Source: Prevotella sp.
GTDB taxonomy: Bacteria; Bacteroidota; Bacteroidia; Bacteroidales; Bacteroidaceae
Direction: 5' to 3'
Assembly: GCA_017619755.1 (NCBI GenBank)
Contig: JAFZRU010000017.1
Span: forward strand, 1 to 64,000
DNA: 64,000 nucleotides
Of this stretch, positions 18,161 to 28,363 are shown piece after piece; positions within the stretch are counted from its first letter, which is position 1; the number at the start of each line of letters is the position of its first letter. Made by a program: the position numbers and the translations under genes. A model generated the notes under the pieces. That model was not told where the DNA came from and searched no databases. It saw only the letters and a list, made by a program, of their open reading frames with translations.

Positions 18161-19924
18161 TTACCAGAAATAAGCATAGAAGCATCCACAGAGTGCAATC
18201 ACGCCAAGAGTGGCGACGATGTCCCAAACGTTCCAGCTGTCGCTGATTTGCTTGCGGTATTCGGGTGTGAACGTGATGGCTGCCACTTGCTCTTTGGAGG
18301 GGGCGGGAGTGAAATAAGACACCACGAACATCAGTATCACGATGAACACCAACAGCCAGCACTCGAACACCAGCCAGTTGGTCTGCCAGAACCATGCCGT
18401 GTTCTCCCAGAAGAAACCTGTCATCTCCTTGCTGCCTGTCTCAGTGAAGATGTTGGTCAACAGGCGGAGCATGCCGATGACGAAGCCGCCGATGAGGCCC
18501 CATTCGCCGGCCTTGGGCGTGATTTTCTTGGAGAAGATACCCAGCGTGAACACTGCCACCATGGCAGGTGCGAGGAGCGACTGGATGCCTTGCAGGTAGC
18601 TGTAGAGGTTGCCCATGTTCATCATCACGGGGAGCCAGAGCAAGCCGAGAACCACTACCACCACGGTGGCAATTCTACCGACCAGCACGTAGTGTGCCTC
18701 GCTCATGCCCTTCTTCATCGGCTTGTAGAAGTCCTCGGTGAAGAGGGTGGCGCAACTGTTGAAGAACGCAGCCAAAGAGGTCACCAGTGCGCAGATGAAG
18801 CCGATGGTGACAAAGCCCTTGATGCCCGCCGGGAGGATGTTCTTCACCATCATGGCGAAGGCTCCGTCGGTCTGGTCGTGGTTGGTGATGTCCATCTGGA
18901 TGCCGCTGGTGGGGTCGTTGGAGAGAGCGATGGCCACCATGCCGGGAATGAGGAACATGAACACCGGGAGGAGCTTGAAGTAGCCGGCAGCGATGGAACC
19001 GCGACGTGCGCGCTTCATCACCACGCTGTTGTCCTCGCCTTTGGTCTGGCCAAGCACACGTTGCACGATGTGCTGGTCAGTACACCAGTACCAGAAGCCG
19101 ATGATCGAGGCTCCGAGGAACACCACGAAACCGGGATACTCATGGTAGAGCGGGTCGGGGTTTCCAGAGGCGTTGATGTCCGACCAGTGGAACATATGGG
19201 TGGTGCCGTAACCGTCGTGCAGGCTGCGGCAGTATTCCATCATGGTGCTCCAACCCTCGGTGATGCTGCCATGTCCCAGTGTGTTGAGACCCAGGAACAA
19301 CACGAGGAAGGAACCGATGATGAGGATGGGGGTTTGAATGGTTGACATGGTCATCACTCCCTTCATACCGCCGATGACGGTGAAGATGGCGGTGATGGCT
19401 ATCAGGCCCAGGGCGCCCCACCAGAATGGCAATCCCAAGAGGTATTTGAAGAAGATGCCGCCGGTGAATGCCGTGACGCTGACTTTGGTGAGGATGTATG
19501 CCACCAAGGTGATGATGCTCAGCCAGGAACCCGTGCGCGGGGTATAGCGGAACTTGAGGAAGTCGGGCATGGTGATGATCTTGCCCATCTTGTTGTTGAG
19601 AAGTTGGTAGAAAGGCACGAAGAGCCAGCCCAGGATGAGGATCATCCATCCTTGCATCTCCCAGTGTGCCATGCCCACGCCGTCCTTGGCACCGGTTCCG
19701 GCCAAGCCCACGAGGTGCTCCGAGCCGATGTTGGCGGCGAAAATAGCCATACCGATGACGTACCAAGGCTCTCCCTTGCCGAAGAGGTAGTCCTGGGAGT
19801 CGGCTCCCTGCATCTTTTCCTTGTCTTTCTTGATGGCGCGATAAACGAGCCACACCACAGCAAGAATGCCGATGGCCATTACCAGCCAGTCAAGCCAAAT
19901 AAATTCTTTTGCGTTCCAATTCAT
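18161..19924 (-). CDS. Sodium/sugar symporter, SSS family (probable L-arabinose transporter)
   Basis: 587-residue inner-membrane protein with about 13-14 hydrophobic helices and the sodium:solute symporter signature region (GMAIFAANIGSEHLVGLAGTGA, TPRTGSWLSIITLVAYIL, FWYWCTDQHIVQRVLGQTKGEDN). SSS transporters of this type carry monosaccharides with Na+. Arabinose is inferred from its place at the head of the ara genes, directly upstream of araR (41 bp). In the homologous Bacteroides operon a similar symporter is called AraP. Confidence 0.9.
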   Translation of the reverse strand: MNWNAKEFIWLDWLVMAIGILAVVWLVYRAIKKDKEKMQGADSQDYLFGKGEPWYVIGMAIFAANIGSEHLVGLAGTGAKDGVGMAHWEMQGWMILILGWLFVPFYQLLNNKMGKIITMPDFLKFRYTPRTGSWLSIITLVAYILTKVSVTAFTGGIFFKYLLGLPFWWGALGLIAITAIFTVIGGMKGVMTMSTIQTPILIIGSFLVLFLGLNTLGHGSITEGWSTMMEYCRSLHDGYGTTHMFHWSDINASGNPDPLYHEYPGFVVFLGASIIGFWYWCTDQHIVQRVLGQTKGEDNSVVMKRARRGSIAAGYFKLLPVFMFLIPGMVAIALSNDPTSGIQMDITNHDQTDGAFAMMVKNILPAGIKGFVTIGFICALVTSLAAFFNSCATLFTEDFYKPMKKGMSEAHYVLVGRIATVVVVVLGLLWLPVMMNMGNLYSYLQGIQSLLAPAMVAVFTLGIFSKKITPKAGEWGLIGGFVIGMLRLLTNIFTETGSKEMTGFFWENTAWFWQTNWLVFECWLLVFIVILMFVVSYFTPAPSKEQVAAITFTPEYRKQISDSWNVWDIVATLGVIALCGCFYAYFW

Positions 19925-19955
19925 GTTGTTTCTATTTTTTTTGGATTAGTTGATG

Positions 19956-21134
19956 TCACTTCACGGAGAATTTATAAACGGCGTGGCTGTAGTAGTTCTC
20001 GCCGGGCTTCAGTGTGGGTTGCACCCAGTCCTTCTTGTTGGGGGAGTCGGGGTATTTCTGGCTCTCCAAGCACACGCTGACGTGTTTGGGATACAGCACT
20101 CCGAACTTTCCGGGTACGCCGTTGCCTTGGAAGTTGCCGGTATATACCTGCACGCCTGGCTCGTTGGTGTACATCTCAAGGAAGATGCCGGTCTTGGGAG
20201 AGTAGAGTGATGCGCACACCACGGTGTCGTCGCCCTTGCCATCCTTGTAGGTGTTCAGGCACCAGTTGTGGTCGTAGCCCGTGGCGTTCTTGATATAAAC
20301 GTATGAGGTGTCCATCTTCTCGCCGATGGCGGTCGGAGTGCGGAAGTCCATGGGTGTTCCTTCCACTGTCTCCACCTTGCCGGTTGTCATATAGGAGGCG
20401 TCGGCGGGAGTGAAGTTGTCGGCGTTGACATAAAGCACCATGTCCATGCCTTCCTTGGAGAAGTCTCCGTTGAGGTTGTAGTAGTTGTGGTTGGTCATGT
20501 TGACGATGGTCTCCTGGTCGGTGGTGGCCTCAAAGGTGATGTCAAGGGTGTTGTCGGCAGTCACCTTGTAGGTGGTGATGGCTGTCACGGTGCCGGGGAA
20601 GCCATTCTCGCCGTCGGGAGCTACGAGAGTGAGTTTGAGCGTGCTCTCGTCCACTTGCTCGGCGTCATACACCTGGTTCATCCAACCGGTGTTGCCACCT
20701 CCGTGCAGGCAGTGCTTGGCACCGTTGCCTGTATCGTTTTGACGAAGTTGGTATTGCTTGCCTCCGATGGTGATTTTGCCATCGTTGATTCGGTTGGCAT
20801 AGCGTCCTACGGATGAGCCGTAGTCGCTCGGGCTGTTCAACGTGTCGGCGTACTGCTGGATGTTGTCATAGCCTAACACGACGTCAGTGGGATTGCCGTC
20901 CTTGTCAGGCACCATAAGCGACACCACGCGACCGCCGTAGTTCGTTATGCAAGCCTCCATGCCATTGGCGTTTTTCAGCACGTAGAGCTTCACCGGCTTT
21001 TCGTTGATGATGGTGTCAAACTTTGCTGGGTCGAGTTTGGACACTGTGAGGTTGGTTTCAGGGCCTGTGGTGCAGGCGGCAAGGAGGGCCGTGGCGACGG
21101 CTGCTCCGAGCATCATGGATTTGAAGTTTTTCAT
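19956..21134 (-). CDS. galM: Aldose 1-epimerase lipoprotein (mutarotase)
   Basis: Interconverts alpha and beta anomers of aldoses, here outside the cytoplasm. The start at 21134 (MKNFKSMMLGAAVATALLAAC) gives a lipoprotein signal with lipobox LLAAC; a further in-frame ATG lies at 21143. Mutarotase motifs follow: AITNYGGRVVSLMVPD, GRYANRIN, HCLHGG, MTNHNYYNLNG (catalytic His) and TNEPGVQVYTGN (catalytic Glu). It is the first gene of the ara operon and presumably prepares arabinose (or galactose) for the symporter downstream, 31 bp away. A cytosolic paralog is at 23972. Confidence 0.93.
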   Translation of the reverse strand: MKNFKSMMLGAAVATALLAACTTGPETNLTVSKLDPAKFDTIINEKPVKLYVLKNANGMEACITNYGGRVVSLMVPDKDGNPTDVVLGYDNIQQYADTLNSPSDYGSSVGRYANRINDGKITIGGKQYQLRQNDTGNGAKHCLHGGGNTGWMNQVYDAEQVDESTLKLTLVAPDGENGFPGTVTAITTYKVTADNTLDITFEATTDQETIVNMTNHNYYNLNGDFSKEGMDMVLYVNADNFTPADASYMTTGKVETVEGTPMDFRTPTAIGEKMDTSYVYIKNATGYDHNWCLNTYKDGKGDDTVVCASLYSPKTGIFLEMYTNEPGVQVYTGNFQGNGVPGKFGVLYPKHVSVCLESQKYPDSPNKKDWVQPTLKPGENYYSHAVYKFSVK

Positions 21135-21174
21135 AAAAATCATTTGGTTTTTCGTGATAATTCAATTTTGGGTG

Positions 21175-21205
21175 TAAAAATACAATTTTTTTTCCATTCG
21201 ACAAT
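21175..21205 (-). promoter_or_regulatory. Candidate promoter of the arabinose operon
   Basis: On the minus strand, ATTG (21205-21202), a 19-bp spacer and TATTTTTA (21182-21175) approximate TTTG-N19-TAnnTTTG with one mismatch in each box. It lies 41 bp upstream of the galM start. Confidence 0.45.
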
Positions 21206-21232
21206 GGCTTAATTGCATGTTTTTTAATAAGG

Positions 21233-21251
21233 AAGTGTAATTATAACACTT
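21233..21251. promoter_or_regulatory. Candidate AraR operator palindrome
   Basis: AAGTGTAATTATAACACTT is a 19-bp near-perfect dyad, AAGTGTnATnATnACACTT, about 28 bp upstream of the -33 box of the ara operon. Nudix-type AraR proteins bind AT-rich palindromes; assignment to AraR rests on position only. Confidence 0.55.
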
Positions 21252-21347
21252 TTTAATTGTTTCAGGTCGTTTTCAGGTTGATTTCAGTTCTTTTTTTGTG
21301 TTTTGGGGCTTGCAATGTTTATACAGCCCTCCGTCTGTTATAAATGA

Positions 21348-21384
21348 AAAGAATCGGCGAAAAGTTGCTTCTCGCCGATTCTTT
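21348..21384 (-). terminator. Terminator of the galactose operon, after galK
   Basis: AAAGAATCGGCGA (21348-21360) pairs perfectly with TCGCCGATTCTTT (21372-21384) around an 11-nt loop, with T-rich flanks. It lies 11 bp past the galK stop and separates the gal and ara operons. Confidence 0.85.
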
Positions 21385-21394
21385 ATCATCTTTA

Positions 21395-22558
<1,164 letters not shown>

Positions 22559-22576
22559 GTCTATATTTATTTTTTG

Positions 22577-23902
22577 TTAGTCAATTTTGATATCTTTGTT
22601 CACATTCTTGCTGCCAATGAGTGCATAGAGGAACAAGTAGGCCAAGCTGAGAAGCGGAACGATGTATGAGAACATATAACCGGCTTTGTCGGCAAGGGCG
22701 TTCTGGATAAGGGGCATTATGCCACCGCCAACCACCATCATCATAAAGAGGCCGGAAGCCTGCTCGGTGTATTTGCCCAATCCTTCTACAGAAAGGTTGA
22801 AGATGGACGGCCACATAATAGAGGTGCAAAGACCGCACAGCACAATGAGCAATGCCCTTGTTGGAACTTCTGCCATGCTGAATGAACTGCCGGTAAATGT
22901 AGGCATGTTAATGGTGGTAGTCTCGGGGATGATCATGGCAATGATGATAAATAGTATGGATAAGCTGGTGGCGCATATCATCATCATACGGCTTGATACC
23001 TTGCCGCCGATGGCACTGCCTATCATACGTCCAATGAGCATCAGGAACCAGTAAGATGCTGCCACGAAGCCAGCAATGGCTGCTGCGTTCTGAGTGTAGA
23101 GGCCAAGGTTATGGAATGCTCCGTTGTCGGGGTCGGAGAGGTAGAAATTGAGAGTGCCAGGCAAGCCAATCTCTATACCCACATACAGGAAAATGCCTAT
23201 GATGCCCAAAGTGCAGTGACGGAATGCCCACGCGCTACGCTCATATACCGTGTCTTTTTTCTTCTCTGTGGGATTTTCAATGGGAATGAAACTCAGGATG
23301 ACAAATGCACAGGCAAAAACAGCCATGGCAATATAGAGCACCAGGTTGATGTCAGCCATTTGTGTTTCTTTGGTGACTTGGCCCACGAGTGCGCCTACGA
23401 GAAGAGGTGTAGCTGTGCCGGCCAGGCTGTTGAGGGTGCCACCAATCATGTTAAGCTGGTTGCCACGGTTTCCACCTCCGCCCAAGAGGTTGAGCATCGG
23501 GTTGACCACGGTGTTGAGCATACATACGGAGAAACCGCAGATGAAAGCTCCGAGAAGATACACAAACCAAGCTATAGGCAGACCTGCTATATGTCCCATG
23601 TCGCCTGTTCCTGACAGGAACTGGATGAGTACTCCGATAAATCCCACAGCAATGCCTATCATTGCCGTTTTCTTGTATCCTTGTGTAGTGAGCATCTTGC
23701 CCGCTGGTATTCCCATGAACAAATAAGCGAGGAAGTTCATCATATTGCCCATCATTCCAAGCATGTTGGAACCATCGATGCCTTCTGCATTTTTCCATAC
23801 GGTACCAGCGGGGGCACCAAGGTTGGTTACAAACGAAATCATTGCGTAAAGAAACATACAGGTGATGATTGCTATTACGCTCCCATTTTTTTTCTGGCTC
23901 AT
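22577..23902 (-). CDS. MFS sugar transporter (glucose/galactose type)
   Basis: 441-residue inner-membrane protein with about 12 hydrophobic helices. It resembles the FucP/GluP-like hexose:H+ symporters that accompany galK in Bacteroides (LAYLFMGIPAGKMLTTQGYKK loop 2-3 motif; FICGFSVCMLNTVVNPMLNLL). Galactose or glucose as substrate is inferred from the flanking galM and galK. The 69-bp spacer to galM holds a small hairpin at 23947-23965. Confidence 0.85.
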   Translation of the reverse strand: MSQKKNGSVIAIITCMFLYAMISFVTNLGAPAGTVWKNAEGIDGSNMLGMMGNMMNFLAYLFMGIPAGKMLTTQGYKKTAMIGIAVGFIGVLIQFLSGTGDMGHIAGLPIAWFVYLLGAFICGFSVCMLNTVVNPMLNLLGGGGNRGNQLNMIGGTLNSLAGTATPLLVGALVGQVTKETQMADINLVLYIAMAVFACAFVILSFIPIENPTEKKKDTVYERSAWAFRHCTLGIIGIFLYVGIEIGLPGTLNFYLSDPDNGAFHNLGLYTQNAAAIAGFVAASYWFLMLIGRMIGSAIGGKVSSRMMMICATSLSILFIIIAMIIPETTTINMPTFTGSSFSMAEVPTRALLIVLCGLCTSIMWPSIFNLSVEGLGKYTEQASGLFMMMVVGGGIMPLIQNALADKAGYMFSYIVPLLSLAYLFLYALIGSKNVNKDIKID

Positions 23903-23971
23903 TGTATTTTTAGGTGTTAAATAGATAAATTATTATTGGAAATTTGCCAAAGGTGATGCCTTTGGAAAAGC

Positions 23972-25060
23972 CTACTTTCTCACGCCAAACTGGTAAATGG
24001 TCTTTTGCTTGTACCTTCTTCCTGGTTTGAGCACCACGGAGGGGAAGTAGGGGCGGTTGGGGCTGTCGGGGAAGTGCTGTGCCTCGAAGCAGATGCTGCT
24101 GCGTCGTGGGAAGGTGGCTCCGTGCTGTCCCTTGTAGCCGCATCCAAAGTTGTCGGTGTAGAGCTGAATGCCTGGCTCGGTGGTGTAAACGTCCATCGTG
24201 CGGCCGCTGTTAGGCTCGTAGATGCGTGCGGCGAAGCTCAGCTCGCCCTCTTCGCGCTTGTTGAGCACGTAGCAGTGGTCGAAACCGGAACCGTTACGAA
24301 TCTGCTCGTTGTCGGCTTCAATGTCACGGCCGATGGGTTTCGGGGTGCGGAAGTCGAAGGGAGTGTCTTTCACAAAGCGAATCTCGCCAGTGGGGATGGA
24401 GGTCTCGTCGATCGGCAGGTAGAAGTCGGCGTTGATTTCGCACTCCAGGTCCTCGATGGTGGGGGTGGGGTCTGCAATGCCGGCAAGGCTGAAGAAGGCA
24501 TGGTGGGTGAGGTTGATGATGGTCATCTTGTTCGTCGTGGCAAGATATTCTATCACCAGTTCGTTTTCGTCGGTCCAGGTGTAAACCACTGTCACTTTCA
24601 CCTCGCCGGTGAAGCCTTCCTCTCCGTATGCCGAGATGAGTTCCAGCACCAGTGCTTGGTCGTTCATCTGAACAGCGTCCCACACGCGGGCATGGAAGCC
24701 TTTGGGACCTCCGTGAAGGGCGTTGGGGCCGTCGTTGATGGCCAATTGGTAGTCTTTGCCCCTCAGGCGGAACTGCCCGTGGCAGATGCGGTTGCCAAAG
24801 CGTCCGATGAGCGTGGAGAGATAGGGCTCTGTGGTGTTGATGGCGGCTTGGATATTGTCATTGCCTTGGATGACGTTGGCATAATTGCCGTCGCGGTCTG
24901 GCACCATGATGGCCACTATGGCACCTCCATAGTTGGTGATGGCCACCTCGTTGCCGAGGCTGTTTTTGAGAATATACAAGTCGGTTTGTTTACCGTTCAC
25001 CGTGGTCTGGAAGTCTTCCCTCCTCAGGCCGCAAAAATTTTCTGTTTCCGTTGTCTTCAT
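23972..25060 (-). CDS. galM: Aldose 1-epimerase, cytosolic
   Basis: 362-residue mutarotase without a signal peptide, so it acts on imported galactose in the cytoplasm. Motifs are EVAITNYGGAIVAIMVPDRDG, GRFGNRICHG, NALHGGPKGFH, NLTHHAFFSLAG (catalytic His) and TTEPGIQLYTDNFG (catalytic Glu). It is the first gene of the galM-MFS-galK operon, which has a promoter about 35-65 bp upstream. It is a paralog of the lipoprotein mutarotase at 19956, giving one enzyme on each side of the inner membrane. Confidence 0.95.
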   Translation of the reverse strand: MKTTETENFCGLRREDFQTTVNGKQTDLYILKNSLGNEVAITNYGGAIVAIMVPDRDGNYANVIQGNDNIQAAINTTEPYLSTLIGRFGNRICHGQFRLRGKDYQLAINDGPNALHGGPKGFHARVWDAVQMNDQALVLELISAYGEEGFTGEVKVTVVYTWTDENELVIEYLATTNKMTIINLTHHAFFSLAGIADPTPTIEDLECEINADFYLPIDETSIPTGEIRFVKDTPFDFRTPKPIGRDIEADNEQIRNGSGFDHCYVLNKREEGELSFAARIYEPNSGRTMDVYTTEPGIQLYTDNFGCGYKGQHGATFPRRSSICFEAQHFPDSPNRPYFPSVVLKPGRRYKQKTIYQFGVRK

Positions 25061-25093
25061 AATACTTGGTTTTGATTGTTACAGAGTAGTCTG

Positions 25094-25125
25094 CAAAGTA
25101 AGTGAAAAAAAACGAAAACCGCAAA
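25094..25125 (-). promoter_or_regulatory. Candidate promoter of the galactose operon
   Basis: The minus strand reads TTTG (25125-25122), a 20-bp spacer, then TTACTTTG (25101-25094): a perfect -33 and a one-mismatch -7 box, 33 bp before the galM start codon. Confidence 0.6.
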
Positions 25126-25138
25126 CGAAATAGGGAAA

Positions 25139-25169
25139 AAGTGTTTTTATACAACTGTTAAAAACACTT
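25139..25169. promoter_or_regulatory. 11-bp perfect inverted repeat upstream of the gal promoter
   Basis: AAGTGTTTTTA and TAAAAACACTT are separated by 9 nt (25150-25158). It lies between the folC stop and the gal promoter, on minus-strand coordinates both downstream of folC and 13 bp upstream of the gal -33 box. It could be the folC terminator (T-run follows on the minus strand) or an operator. The AAGTGT..ACACTT ends equal those of the ara palindrome. Confidence 0.6.
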
Positions 25170-25223
25170 AAATCTCTTTTTGGCGTGTCAAACTGCTTTT
25201 CAGCGACGTTTTGGGGGCTGTTT

Positions 25224-26528
25224 TCAGCGTGTGGTGCTGTCTTTCTGCTGGAGCCAGGCGAGGAGGTCGGCCACGACATAACTGCTGCCTCCTACAAAGA
25301 TGAAATCATCAGGGCTTGCATCGGCGAGTGCAGCCTCGAAAGCTTCCGGAACAGTGGGGAATGCCTTGCCTTGCAGTCCCTTGCACTCCCCTGTTTGCCA
25401 TACCACTTGTTCGGGGATGGCCCTCTTGCTGCTGGCTCGCGAGAAATAGTATTCGGCCTCGGGTGGGAGCATGCCCATGACCGTGTCGAGGTCTTTGTCA
25501 TCCACCATGCCAAAGACGATGCGCAATTTCCGACATTTTTGTTGACAAAGTTGCTGAGAAATCCATTGCCAGCCGCCCACGTTGTGGCCGGTGTCCACCA
25601 CCACCTTCGGGTCTTCGCTGATGACTTGCCAGCGACCGATGAGTCCCGTGCTGCTGCACACTTCCTTGAGCCCCGTCTTGATGTCGTCCATAGTGATGTT
25701 CCATCCGCTTTCACGCAAAATGTGGGTGGCGTGGAGGATGGTCTCCATGTTGCGCACTTGGTAGTTGCCGCAGAGGTCGCACACCACATACCCCCAATTA
25801 CGTGTTTGGTAGAGAAGGTGGCCGGGACCTTCACTTACTTCCACGATGTATGAGGTGTCTTCTGCGAAGAATATGGGTGCGTTCATCTCACGTGCCTTTT
25901 CCTCGAACACCGGGCGTGTCTCCTCGTCGGCCTCTCCCACGACCACCGGCACGCCGGGTTTGATGATGCCGGCCTTTTCAGCGGCTATCTTCGCTCGGGT
26001 GTCGCCCAAGAGCTTCGTGTGGTCCAGGCTGATGTTGGTGATGACGCAGAGGGAGGGGGTGATGATGTTGGTGCAGTCGAGTCGTCCGCCAAGCCCCACT
26101 TCCATCACCGCCACATCGACGTGCTGGCGGTAGAACCAGTCGAATGCCATCGCCGTGGTGAGTTCAAAGAAGGAGGGATGTAGTGGATCGAAGAACTCGC
26201 GGTGCTTGGCGACGAAATCCACCACGTATTCCTCATCAACGCACTCGCCGTTGACGCGCATTCGCTCGCGAAAGTCCACCAGGTGGGGGGACGTATAAAG
26301 TCCCACCCTCATCCCGGAGGCTTGCAGGATGGCGGCGAGTGAATGTGACACGGAGCCTTTGCCGTTGGTGCCGGCCACGTGGATGGTTTTGTAATGGCGG
26401 TGGGGGTGCCCTAAACGGGCATCAAGGGCGAGGGTGTTGGTCAACCCTTCCTTGTATGCGCTGGCGCCCACCTTTTCAAAGACGGGTGTCTGCTCGTAAA
26501 GGTATTTCACCGTCTCCTCGTAGTTCAT
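25224..26528 (-). CDS. folC: Bifunctional folylpolyglutamate/dihydrofolate synthase
   Basis: Adds glutamate to dihydropteroate and to folates. The 434-residue Mur-ligase-fold protein carries the P-loop VAGTNGKGSVSHSLAAIL (about 51-68), the SPHLVDFRERMRVNG loop, AVMEVGLGGRLDCTNI (catalytic and Mg2+ residues), TNISLDHTKLLGDT, and the second-domain DTGHNVGGWQ. It is followed on its upstream side by dnaJ with a 12-bp gap, so grpE-dnaJ-folC may be one transcript. Confidence 0.95.
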   Translation of the reverse strand: MNYEETVKYLYEQTPVFEKVGASAYKEGLTNTLALDARLGHPHRHYKTIHVAGTNGKGSVSHSLAAILQASGMRVGLYTSPHLVDFRERMRVNGECVDEEYVVDFVAKHREFFDPLHPSFFELTTAMAFDWFYRQHVDVAVMEVGLGGRLDCTNIITPSLCVITNISLDHTKLLGDTRAKIAAEKAGIIKPGVPVVVGEADEETRPVFEEKAREMNAPIFFAEDTSYIVEVSEGPGHLLYQTRNWGYVVCDLCGNYQVRNMETILHATHILRESGWNITMDDIKTGLKEVCSSTGLIGRWQVISEDPKVVVDTGHNVGGWQWISQQLCQQKCRKLRIVFGMVDDKDLDTVMGMLPPEAEYYFSRASSKRAIPEQVVWQTGECKGLQGKAFPTVPEAFEAALADASPDDFIFVGGSSYVVADLLAWLQQKDSTTR

Positions 26529-26540
26529 CGCAGGGTGGGG

Positions 26541-27695
26541 TTAGTTGAAATAGTTCTTGAAACGTTGGAAGATGCTTTGCTTCGTCGCCTTGTCGCTCTT
26601 GAAATTGTCGCTATTCTGCATCTTTTCCAAAGCCTCGCGCTCCTCGCGGGAGAGGGTCTTGGGCACATAGATGCTGATGTTGACGATGATGTCCCCCGTG
26701 CCTTGGCCGTAGCCTTGCACGGCGGGAAGACCCTTGCCTCTCAAACGTTTGGTGGTGCCGGGCTGTATGCCGGGTTCCAAGGTGACTTTCAGTGTCTTGC
26801 CATCCACGGTGGGGATTTTCACCTCGCCGCCCAAGGCCGCTGTGGGAAAGTCGAGCAAAAGGTTGTAAATCAAGTCGTTGTCCTGACGAATGAAGGTGTT
26901 GTTGTCTTCCTCGGAGATGAACACCTGGATGTCGCCCGCCACACCGTTGTGCATGCCGGCGTTGCCCTTGCCCTGGATGGTGAGCACCATGCCGTCAGCT
27001 ACTCCGGCGGGGATTTTCACCTCCACCACCTCGTCGCCCTTCACCACGCCGTCGCCGCCGCAGTGCTTGCACTTGTTCTTCACGATGGTTCCTTCGCCGT
27101 GGCACGTGGGGCATGCGCCTTGAGTCTGCATCACACCGAAGAGGGTCTGCTTTGTCTGGACGGTGTAGCCGCTGCCATGGCAGGTGGGGCAGGTTTCCGG
27201 GGTGCTGCCGCCCTCACAGCCAGTGCCGTGGCATTCAGGGCAGGTGATGTCCTTCCTCACGCGGAATTTCTTCGTCACCCCGCTGGCCACCTCTTGCAGG
27301 CTGAGGCGCACCTTCAAACGCAGGTCGCCACCGCGATACTTGCGCTGCGAACTCCGACGCTGGCCTCCGAAGCCACCAAAGCCCCCGAAGCCTCCCTCAA
27401 AGACGCTGCCAAACATGGAGAAAATGTCGTCCATGGTGAAACCGCCGCTGCTGAAGCCTCCGAAGCCTCCTGGGGCGTCGAAGCCGAACTGGTCGTATTG
27501 CTGTCGCTTGTTGGGGTCGTGAAGCACGTCGTATGCTTCGGCGGCCTCCTTGAACTTCTCCTCCGCCTCCTTGTCGCCCGGGTTGCGGTCGGGATGGTAT
27601 TGGATGGCTATCTTCCGATAGGCTTTCTTGATCTCGTCCTCGCTGGCGTCTTTTGACACGCCAAGCACCTCATAGTAGTCTCTCTTGGTTGCCAT
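26541..27695 (-). CDS. dnaJ: Chaperone protein DnaJ
   Basis: 384-residue Hsp40 co-chaperone of DnaK. The J domain (about 5-70) has the HPD motif ([10 protein letters not shown]). A Gly/Phe-rich linker ([11 protein letters not shown] and FGGFGGFGG) is followed by four zinc-binding repeats: [24 protein letters not shown] and CKHCGGDG. The C-terminal substrate-binding domain comes last. Cotranscribed with grpE (9-bp gap). Confidence 0.98.
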   Translation of the reverse strand: MATKRDYYEVLGVSKDASEDEIKKAYRKIAIQYHPDRNPGDKEAEEKFKEAAEAYDVLHDPNKRQQYDQFGFDAPGGFGGFSSGGFTMDDIFSMFGSVFEGGFGGFGGFGGQRRSSQRKYRGGDLRLKVRLSLQEVASGVTKKFRVRKDITCPECHGTGCEGGSTPETCPTCHGSGYTVQTKQTLFGVMQTQGACPTCHGEGTIVKNKCKHCGGDGVVKGDEVVEVKIPAGVADGMVLTIQGKGNAGMHNGVAGDIQVFISEEDNNTFIRQDNDLIYNLLLDFPTAALGGEVKIPTVDGKTLKVTLEPGIQPGTTKRLRGKGLPAVQGYGQGTGDIIVNISIYVPKTLSREEREALEKMQNSDNFKSDKATKQSIFQRFKNYFN

Positions 27696-27704
27696 TGCTC
27701 GTCG

Positions 27705-28292
27705 TTATTGTCCTACTGCCACTTTGGCATAACGGATGACTTTGCCGTTGAGTGTGTAACCGGTCTGAACGCAGTCGATGACCTTGCCTTTGTTCTCGTC
27801 GCCCATACCGGGCACCATGGCGATGGCCTCGTGGTAGTCGGTGTTGAAATCCTCACCGGTGGTGGGGATGACCTCCACGCCCTCTCCTTGGAGGATTTTC
27901 ATGAACTTCTTGTAAATCAAGTCCATGCCCTCGCGCAAGGTCTCCACGTCCTCGGTCTTTTTGCCGTTCTCTATGGCGCGTTCGAAGTCATCGATGATGG
28001 GGAGGATTTTCGTCAAGGTCTTCTCTGCACCGTTGAGGATGAGTTCGGCTTTCTCCTTCAACGTGCGTTTGCGGTAGTTGTCAAACTCCGCCACCTTGCG
28101 CAGGAACTTGTCATTCAACTGGGCAATCTGCTCGTTGGCTGCCTCTAAGGGGTCGATGGCTTCCTGGTTCTCTTCGTCACCAGTTTCCTCATTTTGGGAA
28201 TCGTTGCTATTTTCCTCTTCTTCAGACTCTTGCGGCTCGTTTAAAACCTCCTCTTGCTCGTCTATTTCTTTCTTTTCTTTGTTCTCTTTCAT
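27705..28292 (-). CDS. grpE: Nucleotide exchange factor GrpE
   Basis: Releases ADP from DnaK. The open frame extends to 28445, but the ATG at 28292 starts the typical acidic N-terminus (MKENKEKKEIDEQEEVLNE). This gives 195 residues, normal for the family. A long helix (AANEQIAQLNDKFLRKVAEFDNYRKR region) precedes the beta-domain with the conserved VIPTTGEDFNTDYHEAIAMV motif. It heads grpE-dnaJ-folC. No CIRCE element was seen in the 71-bp gap upstream. Confidence 0.95.
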   Translation of the reverse strand: MKENKEKKEIDEQEEVLNEPQESEEEENSNDSQNEETGDEENQEAIDPLEAANEQIAQLNDKFLRKVAEFDNYRKRTLKEKAELILNGAEKTLTKILPIIDDFERAIENGKKTEDVETLREGMDLIYKKFMKILQGEGVEVIPTTGEDFNTDYHEAIAMVPGMGDENKGKVIDCVQTGYTLNGKVIRYAKVAVGQ

Positions 28293-28363
28293 GATTGTTG
28301 GTTTTTGTTTACTCACCTTACAGCAAAAACCTTGCCATTTTTTGTTTTTGAAGCCAGGTCTGG

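Noticed and set aside
18149-19345. 398-aa plus-strand frame opposite the symporter gene
   Set aside because: GC-rich antisense frame with His/Glu-rich composition typical of shadows of membrane-protein genes.
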